Shown in pieces: positions 25,301 through 35,079 of a stretch of 64,000 bases of DNA. The translations under genes were made by a program, and so were the position numbers. Under the pieces are notes generated by a model. That model did not search any database, was not told where the DNA came from, and saw only the letters and a list, made by a program, of their open reading frames with translations. Every line of letters starts with the position of its first letter. The first letter of the stretch is position 1. Origin of the DNA: Quillaja saponaria (lineage: Eukaryota; Streptophyta; Magnoliopsida; Fabales; Quillajaceae); the NCBI GenBank assembly GCA_029379385.1, contig CM055618.1:6892134-6956133 (forward strand), written 5' to 3'.

Positions 25301-27584
25301 TTCAGAAGGTATCTGAGAAGGTGAGTGAAGTTAAATAAGGGACAAATAATGTTAATTATGAGGTATTATTTCTTATACTAATCTTTACCATTTCAGGTTT
25401 CTCTGGGTTCAGACTTCATGTATAACTACTTGACAAGAGATGTCACAGCTAGCTTTGGTTATGATTACATTCTTCGACAGGTAGCTTTTGCTATTGTGAA
25501 TGAAGACATACCTGTTTACACTCTAATAATATGCTTGTTCATATGTGTATCACTTGTTTATTTCCTGTTTAATTTACTGTTTTAGCTATTACTCACATAC
25601 ATGTAAATACGTAAATACGTAAATACATGCATCCATAACCAAAAAAATAAAATAATAATAATACATACACATTATAGATAATCTATAGATTAATTTCTGT
25701 AAATGGTGGCATTCCTTACACCCTAGGATTTTTACATGATCAATTATTCAATTATATCCATAAAAGAGTACCCACTCACTAGAAAAACGGGGGTTGTCCA
25801 ATATCCATCCAACCTCCCCCCCTCCCCCCGAAATTTCATTTATTGAAGAGGCATTCTTGACATGATCTCCCAATCTCTTGTAACTGGGTTTAGAGCATAG
25901 TTTATGGGATTAATGGGACCATGTTGCCAATTTGGACTGTACTGAACATTGTTAATTTTATGTAATAAATCTGCTATGTGCTAGTTGACCCATAGGTTTA
26001 ACCTCTAGAGTTGGAATGCTTGAAAGTAAATCAAGTCACTTTTTCCAACCTATCATGTCTTCAGAATTATTCCTCTGTTTTATTTTTTTTATTTTTTATT
26101 TTTTTCTCCTGAACTATTAGCATTCTTATCTTATCCCTGGAAGAACTTTTGGTTCGGTGATAATGAACTATGTCCGAAGGTGTTAAAATAGAAGTGAGAA
26201 TAAGATGAAATCTAGAACTGAAAAATGAAAACCAGCAATAAGAAAGAACACAAGATGCATCGAGGTTCATCTCAATATAGCCTGCGTCCTCACTGAAGAT
26301 ATCGAAATTCACTATTCTGTCATGGAAAAAATGCAAGTGTCTACTCAAAAAACTCTTGAAAAAACATATCAAACCCTAAAGCTAACTGCCTTTTATATAT
26401 ATAAGCTAACTGCCCCAGAACCCTTAGTTTTGTTCTCTTTCTACGGGATGGGCATGTCAGCCCATTCCTCAGCTTCATGAACTAAAACTTATTTTTTGGG
26501 TCGTAATTATCCAACTAATCGAATTGTGAAACTTTGGCCCAATCAGATACAAGACAAACACAACAAATCTCCATCTTGGCTTGTATCTCAAACCATCCTG
26601 AACATGATGAAGTCTATCTCCCTTCTCCCACGCCCTCAAGGGCTACCTCAAGCACTATGAACACCAAGCAATGCCAGAACTTGCTGTGACTGGCTTGGCC
26701 ATCATATCATCTAGATTATCAATAGTACTCATTTTCTTCACTCTGATGGCTCCTTCAGAGATAACCTCTCTCAGAAAATGATATATGATATCAATATGTT
26801 TGGTTCTTTCATGGTAATCTGATTTTTGGTAATAAGATGTATAGCTCTCTAGCTATCACAAAACACAACTGAAGTCTCCCGCTGCAACCCTAGATCACTT
26901 TACCAAACCCCTCAGCCATATAGCCTCCTTCACTGCCTGCCTCAGCAATAGACAATCAAGCAGTGTCATTAATTTGTAGTTCTTGATTTTTATTATGTTT
27001 ATTTGTGTATAATGGATCAGGCTTGATCTCTTGGTTTAAATTTAACAATAATAGGGATATTAGGTGTGAAGAACCAATTTGAAACTCTTTTAATTTGTAA
27101 CTTTTTATCCAAATTAGTAACGTAAACTAATATTCTTTCTGCTTGTATTCTTCTGGTTGTTACAGTGCCGACTTCGAGGGAAGATTGATTCCAATGGCAC
27201 CGTGGCGGCTCTTTTAGAGGAGCGGTTAAATATGGGTCTAAATTTTATTCTTTCAGCAGAGGTGAGGTTGAGGGTCTTTTGAGTGTGTTGATTCACGTTT
27301 TGTTTGTTTGGTTAATTGGCTAATATTGTTTGATGGGAATCATCCAATCACTTTTCTCTATTCAAATTATGTTATGTCTTAGTTTGTCAAGCTGTATTGA
27401 TCAAGTTTCTTGTCATGAAGTGTCCTACTTGGGGAAGTATAATCCATTTTGTTAATTATGTACGATTTTTTATTTAACTTCACATTCTTTATACCCTTGA
27501 CAAGTTTTTCAAATTTATGCATTGTAGATTGATCACATGAAGAACGACTACAAATTTGGGTTTGGATTGACAGTTGGAGAATAG
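19313..27584 (+). CDS. TOM40: Mitochondrial import receptor subunit TOM40 (11 exons)
   Basis: The beta-barrel channel of the TOM complex, through which nearly all nuclear-encoded proteins enter the mitochondrion. Exons by GT-AG sites and homology: 19313-19445, 19789-19870, 19951-20050, 20121-20216, 20554-20604, 20813-20878, 24373-24474, 25252-25320, 25397-25480, 27166-27261, 27528-27584. Together they are 936 nt, frame-consistent, giving 311 residues (Arabidopsis TOM40 is about 309). Landmarks: [20 protein letters not shown] at the N-terminus, [88 protein letters not shown]. The C-terminus [10 protein letters not shown] fits the beta-signal used for SAM-complex insertion. The start is the first in-frame ATG and matches family length. 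No stop or frameshift, so it is likely functional. Introns 6 (3.5 kb) and 9 (1.7 kb) are long and contain repeats. Confidence 0.95.
20879..24372 (+). other. TOM40 intron 6
   Basis: A 3494-bp intron with donor GTACGA and acceptor TTTTCAG. It contains a CT microsatellite at about 24234-24255 and the tandem duplication noted separately. No independent gene is seen; the ORFs are short and unrecognised. Confidence 0.85.
23530..24040 (+). repeat. Tandem duplication within TOM40 intron 6
   Basis: Two adjacent copies about 250-280 bp long. Shared blocks in order: TTTTTCC(A/G)GATAAGA, GGAAGTAGGCT, TACCTCTTGAAGCA, GTTTAGTATTCACCTG, ATTTGTG, CTGATTGTGACTGGTGAA. The first copy runs about 23530-23790, the second about 23820-24040. 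It is non-coding. Confidence 0.75.
26181..26565 (-). repeat. Copia LTR in TOM40 intron 9
   Basis: 385 bp. In element orientation it starts TGTTGTGTTTGTCTTG directly after the purine tract and ends CTATTTTAACA, giving the TG...CA ends typical of LTRs. It includes TTTATATATATAAGC near 26391-26405, a possible TATA box. Confidence 0.75.
26181..26965 (-). mobile_element. Copia 3' fragment (RNase H plus LTR) in TOM40 intron 9
   Basis: On the minus strand, from 26965 leftwards: an RNase H remnant ([19 protein letters not shown]) and the conserved tail with [12 protein letters not shown] and MIWWPSQSQQ, corresponding to the KHIDVRYHFIR and ADMLTK segments. A purine tract (AAGATGGAGATT) follows, then an LTR at 26565..26181. 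Antisense to TOM40 and wholly intronic. The 5' part of the element is missing. Confidence 0.82.
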
Positions 27585-27915
27585 ATTAGCAAGAGCAGAG
27601 GCTGTGTTATCCTCATTACTGCTGCAGAGTTGGGAAACTTTCTTCTATCACTTTCCTTATTAGAGATTAAAAATTATCAGTTTTTTGTATCTTAATTTCA
27701 GGCAAACATTATTTGTGATCAGCAACTGTTGCTGCCAAAGGTTCAATTATCATATTGATTTATCTGGAGTTGTAACCTTGTTTTCCCTTTAAGGGGATGT
27801 AGAGTAAATTATCAGAATAATGCATATCCTGCCATTTTGCAGTCCTTGTTATGATAAATTATCCCTTTTGGGAAAATTATTAGAGTCCTGGAACCGAGAA
27901 AATGGACTGTTAAAC

Positions 27916-27921
27916 AATAAA
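27916..27921 (+). terminator. Candidate TOM40 polyadenylation signal
   Basis: AATAAA 332 bp after the stop codon, followed by AT-rich sequence. This is the best canonical hexamer in the expected 3' UTR range; plant signals are loose, so the real site may differ. Confidence 0.35.
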
Positions 27922-27929
27922 GGATTTGG

Positions 27930-29157
27930 AAATTATCAGACATTGAGATTATAATTAGATTATAATCTTTTACTCAAATTAGATTAATTTATAGAAAATC
28001 ATCAGTTTTAAAGGACGGTAACAGTTGATTCATCTAGTAATTTTTTTTTGGTATTGTCCCTGCATTACTTGCTTTGCCTTCGGTTACTCTATTTATTTAA
28101 TGCTCGGAGTCCTTTTCTATTACCACATTCTATAAGAATACCAAACAAAAATAATTTTGGTATTGTCCTTGTCATACCTGTAACTATTTATGTTTTCCCT
28201 GATTTCATAAATAGTCTCATATTTTCTAATCTCACATTTGACATGTAAAAAATTCCTTCATTTCTAATGGTATATTATAATTTCATTTGTATTCCTGTCA
28301 TCTTCTTAATAATTATTTTCGCAATGTTGTGTGAATAACACTCATGTTAATTTAATAACATGAACAAAATTACATAATTAATATATATTATAACAATAAA
28401 TAATAGTTTTTTTTTTTTTTAATATTATTACATACTAACAAGCAGATTAGACTAATTTAAATAATTTAATGAATGAAAATTACAATTATTATAAGACGAT
28501 AATTTTAAAACCCATGATTGAAATAAGTCTTGCATCAAAAATATAAAATTGAATACCAAAAGTAAGAGCCAAGAAAAAAAGGAAAAAAGAAAAAATTAAA
28601 CAATTATCGTCATTTCACCATTTTCTTTAAAAACTAAAAAAATTTTAATCATCAAATAAAAGCAAGGTAAGATATTAATTCTATTCCAAAACTTGCCATG
28701 TTGATTTCTTGTATGACCAAAATTGATACCATAAATATAATTTTTTTAAACAATAGGATAACAAATATATTTGATTTTTAAAATGTGAATTATATGTATC
28801 CGAAAGTGTGGCACATAAAAATTTGTGTGAGAGAAATAAATAATCTTAAAAGATTAAATGATAGTAAAATTATTGATAAATAATCTTCAACTAATTATTC
28901 ATAAATATTTTGGAAACATTACTCGTTTATCGTGATACTTCAAATTTTCATGAAATTTGAATTAAAAAGTGTGGCACATAAAGATCTACATGAGAGATAA
29001 ATAAATTGTTTTTTTACCATCTGTCAAAGTGTTTTTAATTTATGCTTCTTACTTCACATAAAAATATTATGTATAGAGTAGAGGATCTGCATCCGAAAGT
29101 GTGAAAGTTTAAGAACAATTTTTACATTATCTCCTGTAATACTAGACGATTTAAGTG
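27930..29157. other. AT-rich intergenic with short direct repeats
   Basis: No gene seen. GTGTGGCACATAAA followed by TGAGAG(A)AATAAAT occurs at about 28806 and 28971, and CCGAAAGTGTG occurs at 28800 and 29093. This suggests an old local duplication next to the larger tandem array. Confidence 0.45.
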
Positions 29158-29730
29158 AAGGATCAAAGAATAATGTATTCTTTATTTTCAATATGTATTT
29201 TATTCAAAAAAAAAAAAAAAACAGAAAAAATAAACAAAAACAAAAACAAAAATTATTTCTAAATCTTTCACAAAAATGATGTTCAAAAATGATGTTCTCT
29301 GCAGATAAAAGAATTTAAAACCATTTAATTTCGACTTACCTTGAATTCGATTTATGTCAAGGATAAAAGAATAATGTATTCTCTATCTTCAAAATGTATT
29401 TTATCCAAAAAAAAAAAAAAAAAAAAAACAAAACAAAACAAAAAAACAAAAACAAAAACAAAAATTGTTTCTAAATGTTTCACAAAAATGACGTTCCAAA
29501 ATGATGTTATGTGCAGATGAAAGAATTTAAAACCATTTAACTTGGACCTTGAATTCAATTTATGTGAAGGATAAAAGAATAGTGTATTCTCTATCTTCCA
29601 AAAGTATTTTATCCAAAAAAAAAAAAACATAAAAAAAAACAAAAACAAAAATTATTTGTAAATCTTTTACAAAAATGATGTTATGTGCAGATAAAAGAAT
29701 TTAAAACCACTTTGACTTACCATGAATTCT
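29158..29730. repeat. Three-copy tandem repeat, ~205-bp period
   Basis: Copies start at 29158, 29359 and 29567, each beginning AAGGATMAAAGAATA. Each contains TGTATTCT, TATTTTATYCA, a long A/CAAAAA tract, TTTCACAAAAATGA and GCAGATRAAAGAATTTAAA. The A-rich tract length varies between copies. It is non-coding; the ORFs over it come from the A/T runs. Confidence 0.85.
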
Positions 29731-30883
29731 AAAATTTTAGCAACAAGTTCTGATAACCAGTAGGTACATATGCAATGAAAAACTATGTAGATAAAGATAA
29801 TATAGTTGGTGAGGGAGAAGCACTAGGGAAAAGGTAAGTGATAGCGACAAATGGCGCGAGGCTATCGTACTATAGATATGGGAACGAGGGTTTTGCAGTA
29901 AAAGGTAACTATTGGTTATGTAATCACACATTTGCTGTAATAAATTTTTTTTTTCTTTTTTAACCCAATCATATATTTTTTTTTATCCATGGCATTATCC
30001 TTTGTGAATGGAAAAAAATATTATAGGATGATATAATGGTATTATAGTATGAAAACAAATTTTTTGTTTATTAAAATTATAATACAATAAATTAAATTAC
30101 AGAACAAATATTTAATTAATATTTCATATTGAGCCTATAATAATTGAAATCACTGACAATTAAAAATTATATGGTTGTAGTTGAATATTTATTAGATATA
30201 CAGTTGTCAAGTATTTGTGTAATAATTTATTTAAAGTTCACGTCAGAAGAGATGAAAAGCAAAGAAGATAAAATAAATATGAAAATAGTAATAATACAAA
30301 CAAAATAAAAGTAAAAGACAAACAAAATAAGAAGAGGAATATTGCAATATGGCGAGAACCTACTGTTATTTTTACAGTACACATATCAAAATACAAATAA
30401 ATCTAATTGTAGATATTATTACTATGATCATTTTAAATTCTTTTGTTGTATTTATTATACTGGTCATTTTTTTCATTTTGTTTTTCTATTGTTACTAGTA
30501 TTTTTATTTTTATATTTTAAACCTTTTAATAAATATATTGTCTAAAATTTAAATACATTAAATGAATAATAAATAAAAATATTATATGATATAATGAAAA
30601 ACAACAATTACTTAATTCAAATACAAACATTACAATAAATAGAAGATAAAGTAAAATAACATGAACAAATACAAATAGTAATAAGAACAAACATTGTATT
30701 TCATATTGATATGCATGATTAATCCTCACATTCCTTCTGAAAACCCATCAAAATCCTCATAAATAATTTTTCTAAAATCTCAAAGAGTTATCAATACGCT
30801 TTGTTATATTACCACCAACTCTAGTTTCACATATGATAATCATATTAGGCATGTAGTGGTTGATGTACTCTAAGAAAACTTAA
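29731..30883. other. AT-rich intergenic
   Basis: No supported gene. Overlapping 60-70 codon ORFs on both strands at 30342-30729 are low-complexity (F, Y, I, L rich) and lack motifs. Confidence 0.45.
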
Positions 30884-31216
30884 TGCAGGGCGGGAACGTG
30901 GTTGATAATAGGATTGTTCATGACAAATTCTACACATCCTTGATCACAAGGAAAATAAAGAATTTGATGCACCAGAACTATGAAATCAAGCAAAGTGTTT
31001 ATTGATAATTTCAAAGATGCCTTCATGCTACATAAATGGCTTTTAAATAAACTGCAATAGACTTAATCAACAAGTAAAATATATTCTAGAACTTTCATAA
31101 AATTAATTTTTCCCTAAATTACTCTAATTATCCTAAAGTCAAGCTATTTAAATATCCTTAAATAATGCTTAGTAAAATTACAATAAATGGGTTGATCGTT
31201 GCTTTATTGTCTTGCA
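30884..31216 (-). repeat. 3' LTR of the host short LTR element
   Basis: In element orientation it starts TGCAAGACAATAAAGC and is preceded by the purine tract GTGGAGGGGACCGA (on + at 31217-31230). It aligns with 35208..35494; this copy has an extra ~45-bp stretch near 30945-30985. Confidence 0.78.
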
Positions 31217-32085
31217 TCGGTCCCCTCCACTTGGAAAAAATCGTCCTCGAGTTTAGGAGAAGAAATTGGAATCTTCCACTCCATAATAAGAGATACTTGG
31301 AGTAACTGAAAGATTTTGAATCTTTTCCACATGAGGTTTTCATGAATTTAGAATTCAAAAACTCCATTGCAATTTTCAATTTGATTAAGAGATTTACCGA
31401 TTTGGCAAATACCTCAATTACAAGAAAATCTAAAGTTCTAATTTTGGATATTGATCGAGATTTTGGACTTGACTAGAAACACTTTTAGAAACTTATTGGA
31501 ATCTTCCTCTGCAAGAATATCATCACTAACATTTTTTTCGTCTTCTCGTAAAGCATTGTTTTTTTTAATAACTTCTATTTCAAAAGATTTTTCGACAATT
31601 AAATCTTACATGATTTCTTCATGTGAATCTTCTTCATAGATTGGTGGACTATGTTGTTGGAATGACTCACTTGGAGTTTGATCCCAGATGTATCTACAAT
31701 TGTCAAAGAAAACTTCATTTTTATTTTTCAAATCATCATAGGGGTCTTGCCTATGATGATTTGTAGGACCGCGTCAATTAATGGATTGGCTGAGAGTATA
31801 ATCTCCAGCACAGTTATTACCACCATCTTCACGAACTTCAAAATCATCATAAGGTTATTGTTTATGACAATTTTCAGGACCATGTCGGTTGATGGATTGA
31901 CCATGAGCATCATATCCTGCACAATTATTCCTACCATCTCCATGAACGCTATTGGCATTAGACCAAGTTAGTGAGCAGGTCACAAATCTCATGGAGTTTC
32001 CTGGTCATTCTTGTTCCATATGCATCTAATGCCACCCTTTGTGCATCCAATGTAGCCTTGTCCGCATCCAATACTGCCTAAAGAG
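31217..32085 (-). other. Internal region of the host short LTR element (part)
   Basis: The minus-strand reading is rich in N, D, H and Q and is broken by stops; no domain is recognised. It contains a two-unit ~111-bp duplication at 31730..31950. Near 32015-32080 short GCATCYAATG-type words recur four times. Confidence 0.5.
31730..31950 (-). repeat. Two-unit coding-like minisatellite, 111 bp
   Basis: Both units start AAATCATCATA on + and share GACC...GTC...TGATGGATTG, a GAGYATAAT-like block and CCTRCAC-type text. A period of 111 bp (37 codons) preserves frame. The minus-strand units translate to GDGRNNCAGYDAHGQSIN and EDGGNNCAGDYTLSQSIN, suggesting a repeated protein segment in the ancestral element. 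Confidence 0.7.
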
Positions 32086-32176
32086 CGTCACATCCTGCTG
32101 ACTTGTTGCCTACATGGCGCCACTTGGACAACGATTAAGAGGTTTGTGTGACACACTCATACAAGTTTGTGAAGCA

Positions 32177-32326
32177 TTCTAGAAGAATCCAGGATATTCC
32201 GGAAGGTTCCAGAAGATTCAAGAAGGTTCTGGAAGGGTCCAGAAAGATGTATAAGACTTTTGAACACTTTAGAAAGTTCTACAAGGTTGTAAAACATCCT
32301 AGAAGATCCTGGAAGGTGCAAGAATG
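32177..32326 (+). promoter_or_regulatory. Heat-shock-element array in 5' LTR
   Basis: 150 bp of unbroken 5-bp register: 30 pentamers that alternate TTCnn and GAAnn. Units 5-12 (32197..32236) are perfect: four TTC and four GAA in strict alternation (TTCCGGAAGGTTCCAGAAGA and onward). Overall, 10 of 15 even units are exactly GAA and 6 of 15 odd units exactly TTC; most others differ by one base. The plant heat shock element is nTTCnnGAAnnTTCn, bound by HSF trimers. Binding and heat response are inferred, not shown. Confidence 0.8.
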
Positions 32327-32480
32327 TGTTAAATGCTCTAGAACAATATACTTAGTTCTAATGGGTCTAGATATTTCTTGAAATATGTAAAATATCTAAG
32401 ATATTTTGTAAGAGAATTCTAAATGGGCAATATGAGACGTTAGATGAAATCAATCTCCACCGTTGGTTGAGGAGGTAGAG

Positions 32481-32491
32481 TATTATAAATA
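32481..32491 (+). promoter_or_regulatory. TATA box of the TR-GAG 5' LTR
   Basis: TATTATAAATA, 154 bp downstream of the heat-shock-like array and repeated in the 3' LTR at 34867..34877. Transcription would start about 30 bp further on, consistent with a U3-R boundary near 32520. Confidence 0.65.
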
Positions 32492-32700
32492 GGAGTAGGG
32501 AGTCATTTGAAAGCAATCAAGCAATCTAAACATTGTAAGCAAGAATGCATTGTAAGAGTATTCGAGTATTCAATAAGAAGTTCCTTTCTTAAAGATTCTC
32601 TTGAGTTTGAGTAAAGGTTAGGCTGACTTAGCATTCTAGTACGGGGCTTGAGTGTCTAAGTGCCGCACAGGAGCATTGGATTTTTCTAAGACTATGACAG

Positions 32701-32714
32701 TTGGTATCAGAGCC
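32701..32714 (+). promoter_or_regulatory. Primer-binding site of the TR-GAG element
   Basis: TTGGTATCAGAGCC, one base after the LTR end. It is the standard site complementary to initiator tRNA-Met in plant LTR retrotransposons. Confidence 0.85.
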
Positions 32715-32741
32715 AAAGGTTACGAAAGGAACATAACTACA

Positions 32742-34441
32742 ATGGCATCCGAGATTACTAATGTGATGGAGCATGTTGGTAGGCAAAAGGAGAAGGATCC
32801 TAATGGTGGAAAGGGAAGGAAAGGCAAGTTTAGTTCTAGGGATGTCCTGACTTCTTTTGAGTCTAGGATTGCTAAGGTGGAGCTTGTTGTTGCTGATAGA
32901 AGGGACATATTTGAAGAGATTGACCAACGCATTGAAAACCTTGCAAATTCCGATGAGGAAGTGCAAGGTGAGATGCAAGATGCTCTCAATTCTGTGTTCA
33001 ACTCTTGGAGGATAACGTTGGATGCTCTTAAAGAGATAGTGTTGGCCAAATTTGTTACCATGAAGGAAGAAATCAAAGAGATCAAGGTGGATTGGTCTCT
33101 TTATAAGTTGGTTGTGATACAAGGGATTGGCACAACTCAAGCCACTCCTAAGGTGGATGTTCTGAGACCTAAGAGTTATAATGGGTGATGGAATGCAAAG
33201 GAGTTGGAGAATTTTCTGTGGAGCATGGAGTAATACTTTGAGGCTAGTGGCATTAGGGAGGATACCACCAAGATCCAAACTACTCCCCTCTACCTTGTTG
33301 ACACTGCGATGCTATGGTGAAGGAGGAGGCATGGTGATATTAAGAAGGGTACTTGTGTCATCAACACTTGGGAGGATTTCAAGGCCGATATCAAGAAACA
33401 ATTCTATCTCAAGAATGTTGAGCAAGAAGCTCGTGGAAGGTTGTGACATCCACACACAAGGGGAGTATGTGAGACTATGTGAAGGAGTTCACTGAGATAC
33501 TCTTGGAGATTCCTAATCTACTTGACAAGGAAGCTTTGTTCGCCTATACGGATGGCCTCCAACCATGGGCCAAGTTGGAGCTACAAAGGCGTGGCGTATA
33601 AGACTTGGCTTCCGCCATGACCGCTGCTAAATCATTGATCTAGTTTAGGAAGCCCAAGTCAACCAAGCCAATGGAGAGAGAGAAGGAGCATAATGGCAAT
33701 GGTGAGGGAGACAATGGTGGTCACTATAAAGGAGAAAATTCTAAATCACCTACTCATTCCAAAGGTAAGTTGAACCAATGGAGTAAGAATGAGGATGATA
33801 AACCAAAGATAGCTTGCTTTCTTTGTGAAGGACCTCATCGAGCCATAGAATGTCCACAAAGGGTAAAACTTTCAGCATTGTTGGAAGAAGATGAAAAGCC
33901 ACAGGTACCACCCAAGGAAACAAAGGTAGGTTTGTTACAACTCTTGAATGCAATCAAGGGAAAAGTCGAGGTGCTGAAGACCGAGAAGGGACGCATGTTC
34001 ATCATGGCAGAGGTAAGTGGTACTATGACTAAAGCTCTTTTGGATACCGGTGTTTCCCATAATTTCCTTGAAGTGAACGAAGCTAGAAAACTTGGGGTGA
34101 AGTTCAAAAAGGAACAAAGGTAGATCAAGGTCGTAAACTCTGAGGCTAGGCCTATTTATGGGGTAGCAAGTGTGAAGCTATGCCTTGGTGAATGGAGTGG
34201 GACGGTAAACATGTCCGTTGTGCCAGTGGACGACTATCTAATAGTGCTTGGCATGGAGTTCATTGATAGTGACAATGCACCCATTATGCCGTATGCAAAC
34301 TCCATATGTATCATGAGGGAGGAGAACGCATGCATGATGCCGATGGCTAGAGAAGTTGCCATTAAGACAAAAATCTTATTCGGCATGAAACTCTTGATAA
34401 CATCCAAGGTAAGACTGCCAAGTTTGAAGAGGAGCTTGTGA
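32742..34441 (+). pseudogene. TR-GAG gag-protease pseudogene
   Basis: Starts ATGGCATCC at 32742, 28 bp after the primer site. Order: an N-terminal helical, charged segment (LTSFESRIAKVELVVADRRD); a gag core at about 33190-33600 (ELENFLWSME, WEDFKADIKKQFYLKNVEQE, YVKEFTEILLEIP); a CCHC knuckle at 33817-33858 reading CFLCEGPHRAIECP. Then comes a protease with the loop ALLDTGVSHNFL at about 34033-34068 (DTG catalytic) and the flap-to-end segment VLGMEFIDSDNAPIMPYANS. In-frame stops at 33186, 33231, 33318 and others, mostly explicable as CGA or CAA or TGG changed by one transition, plus one frameshift near 33470, inactivate it. No pol follows. Confidence 0.88.
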
Positions 34442-34460
34442 TGAGGGTGTCGCTTGGTTA

Positions 34461-34472
34461 GGTGGAGGAGAA
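34461..34472 (+). promoter_or_regulatory. Polypurine tract of the TR-GAG element
   Basis: GGTGGAGGAGAA immediately before the 3' LTR start TGTCATGTC. It lies only about 20 bp after the end of the protease reading frame, which shows that no pol is missing as a visible remnant. Confidence 0.8.
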
Positions 34473-35079
34473 TGTCATGTCTTGCTAACTTGTTGCCTAC
34501 ATGGCACCACTTGGGCAACGATTAGGAGGTTTGTGTGGCACACTCATACAAGTTTGTGAGGCATCCTAGAAGAATCCAGGATATTCCGGAAGGTTCCAGA
34601 AGATTCAAGAAGGTTCTGGAAGGGTCCAGAAAGATGTATAAGACTCTTGAACACTTTAGAAGGTTCTACAAGGTTGTAGAACACCCTAGAAGATCCTGGA
34701 AGGTGCAAGAATGTGTGGAATGCTCTAGAACAATATACATAGTTCTAGTAGGTCTAGATATTTCTTGAAATATGTAAAATATCTAAGATATTTTGTAAGA
34801 GAATTCTAAATGGGCAATATGAGACGTTAGATGAAATCAATCTCCACCGCTGGTTGAGGAGGTGAAGTATTATAAATCGGAGTAAGGAGTCATTTGAAAG
34901 CAATCAAGCAATCTAAGCATTGTAAGAGTATTCAATAAGGAGTTCATTTCTTAAAGATTCTCTTGTGTACTTTCCTTCTCTTGAGTTTGAGTGAAGGTTA
35001 GGCTAACTTAGCATTCTAGCACGGGGCTTGAGTGTCTAAGCGTCGCACGGGAGTGTTGGATTTTTCCAAGACCGTGACA
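34473..35079 (+). repeat. 3' LTR of the TR-GAG element
   Basis: 607 bp, TG...CA ends intact. Differences from the 5' LTR are scattered and mostly transitions; a ~20-bp stretch (GCAAGAATGCATTGTAAGAG region) of the 5' copy is absent here, and CTTGTGTACTTTCC-type text is present only here. Confidence 0.87.
34564..34713 (+). promoter_or_regulatory. Heat-shock-element array in 3' LTR
   Basis: The same 30-pentamer register as at 32177..32326, with only a few changes (unit 1 TCCTA, unit 17 CTCTT, unit 20 GAAGG, unit 24 GAACA, unit 25 CCCTA). The perfect eight-unit core is conserved, and unit 24 is a better GAA match than in the 5' copy. Confidence 0.8.

Larger units (their letters stand above)
32086..32699 (+). 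repeat. 5' LTR of the TR-GAG element
   Basis: 614 bp. The first base is C where the 3' copy has the T of TGTCA, a probable mutation. It ends GACTATGACA just before the primer site. U3 holds the heat-shock-element-like array and a TATA box. Confidence 0.87.
32086..35079 (+). mobile_element. TR-GAG-type non-autonomous Gypsy derivative
   Basis: LTRs 32086..32699 and 34473..35079, a tRNA-Met primer site after the 5' LTR and the purine tract GGTGGAGGAGAA before the 3' LTR. The 1.77-kb internal region encodes only gag and an aspartic protease segment. Coding similarity runs right up to the purine tract zone with no RT or integrase, which is the defining layout of plant TR-GAG elements. The coding region also carries stops and a frameshift. 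It is inserted in the short LTR element 30884..35494. Confidence 0.87.

Noticed and set aside
29158..29730. Regularly spaced repeat as a CRISPR-like array
   Set aside because: Three ~205-bp units with no unique spacers, in plant nuclear DNA; it is an ordinary tandem duplication.
32628..33278. 216-codon open frame on the minus strand
   Set aside because: It is antisense to the TR-GAG gag, spans the LTR end and primer site, and has no recognisable motif.
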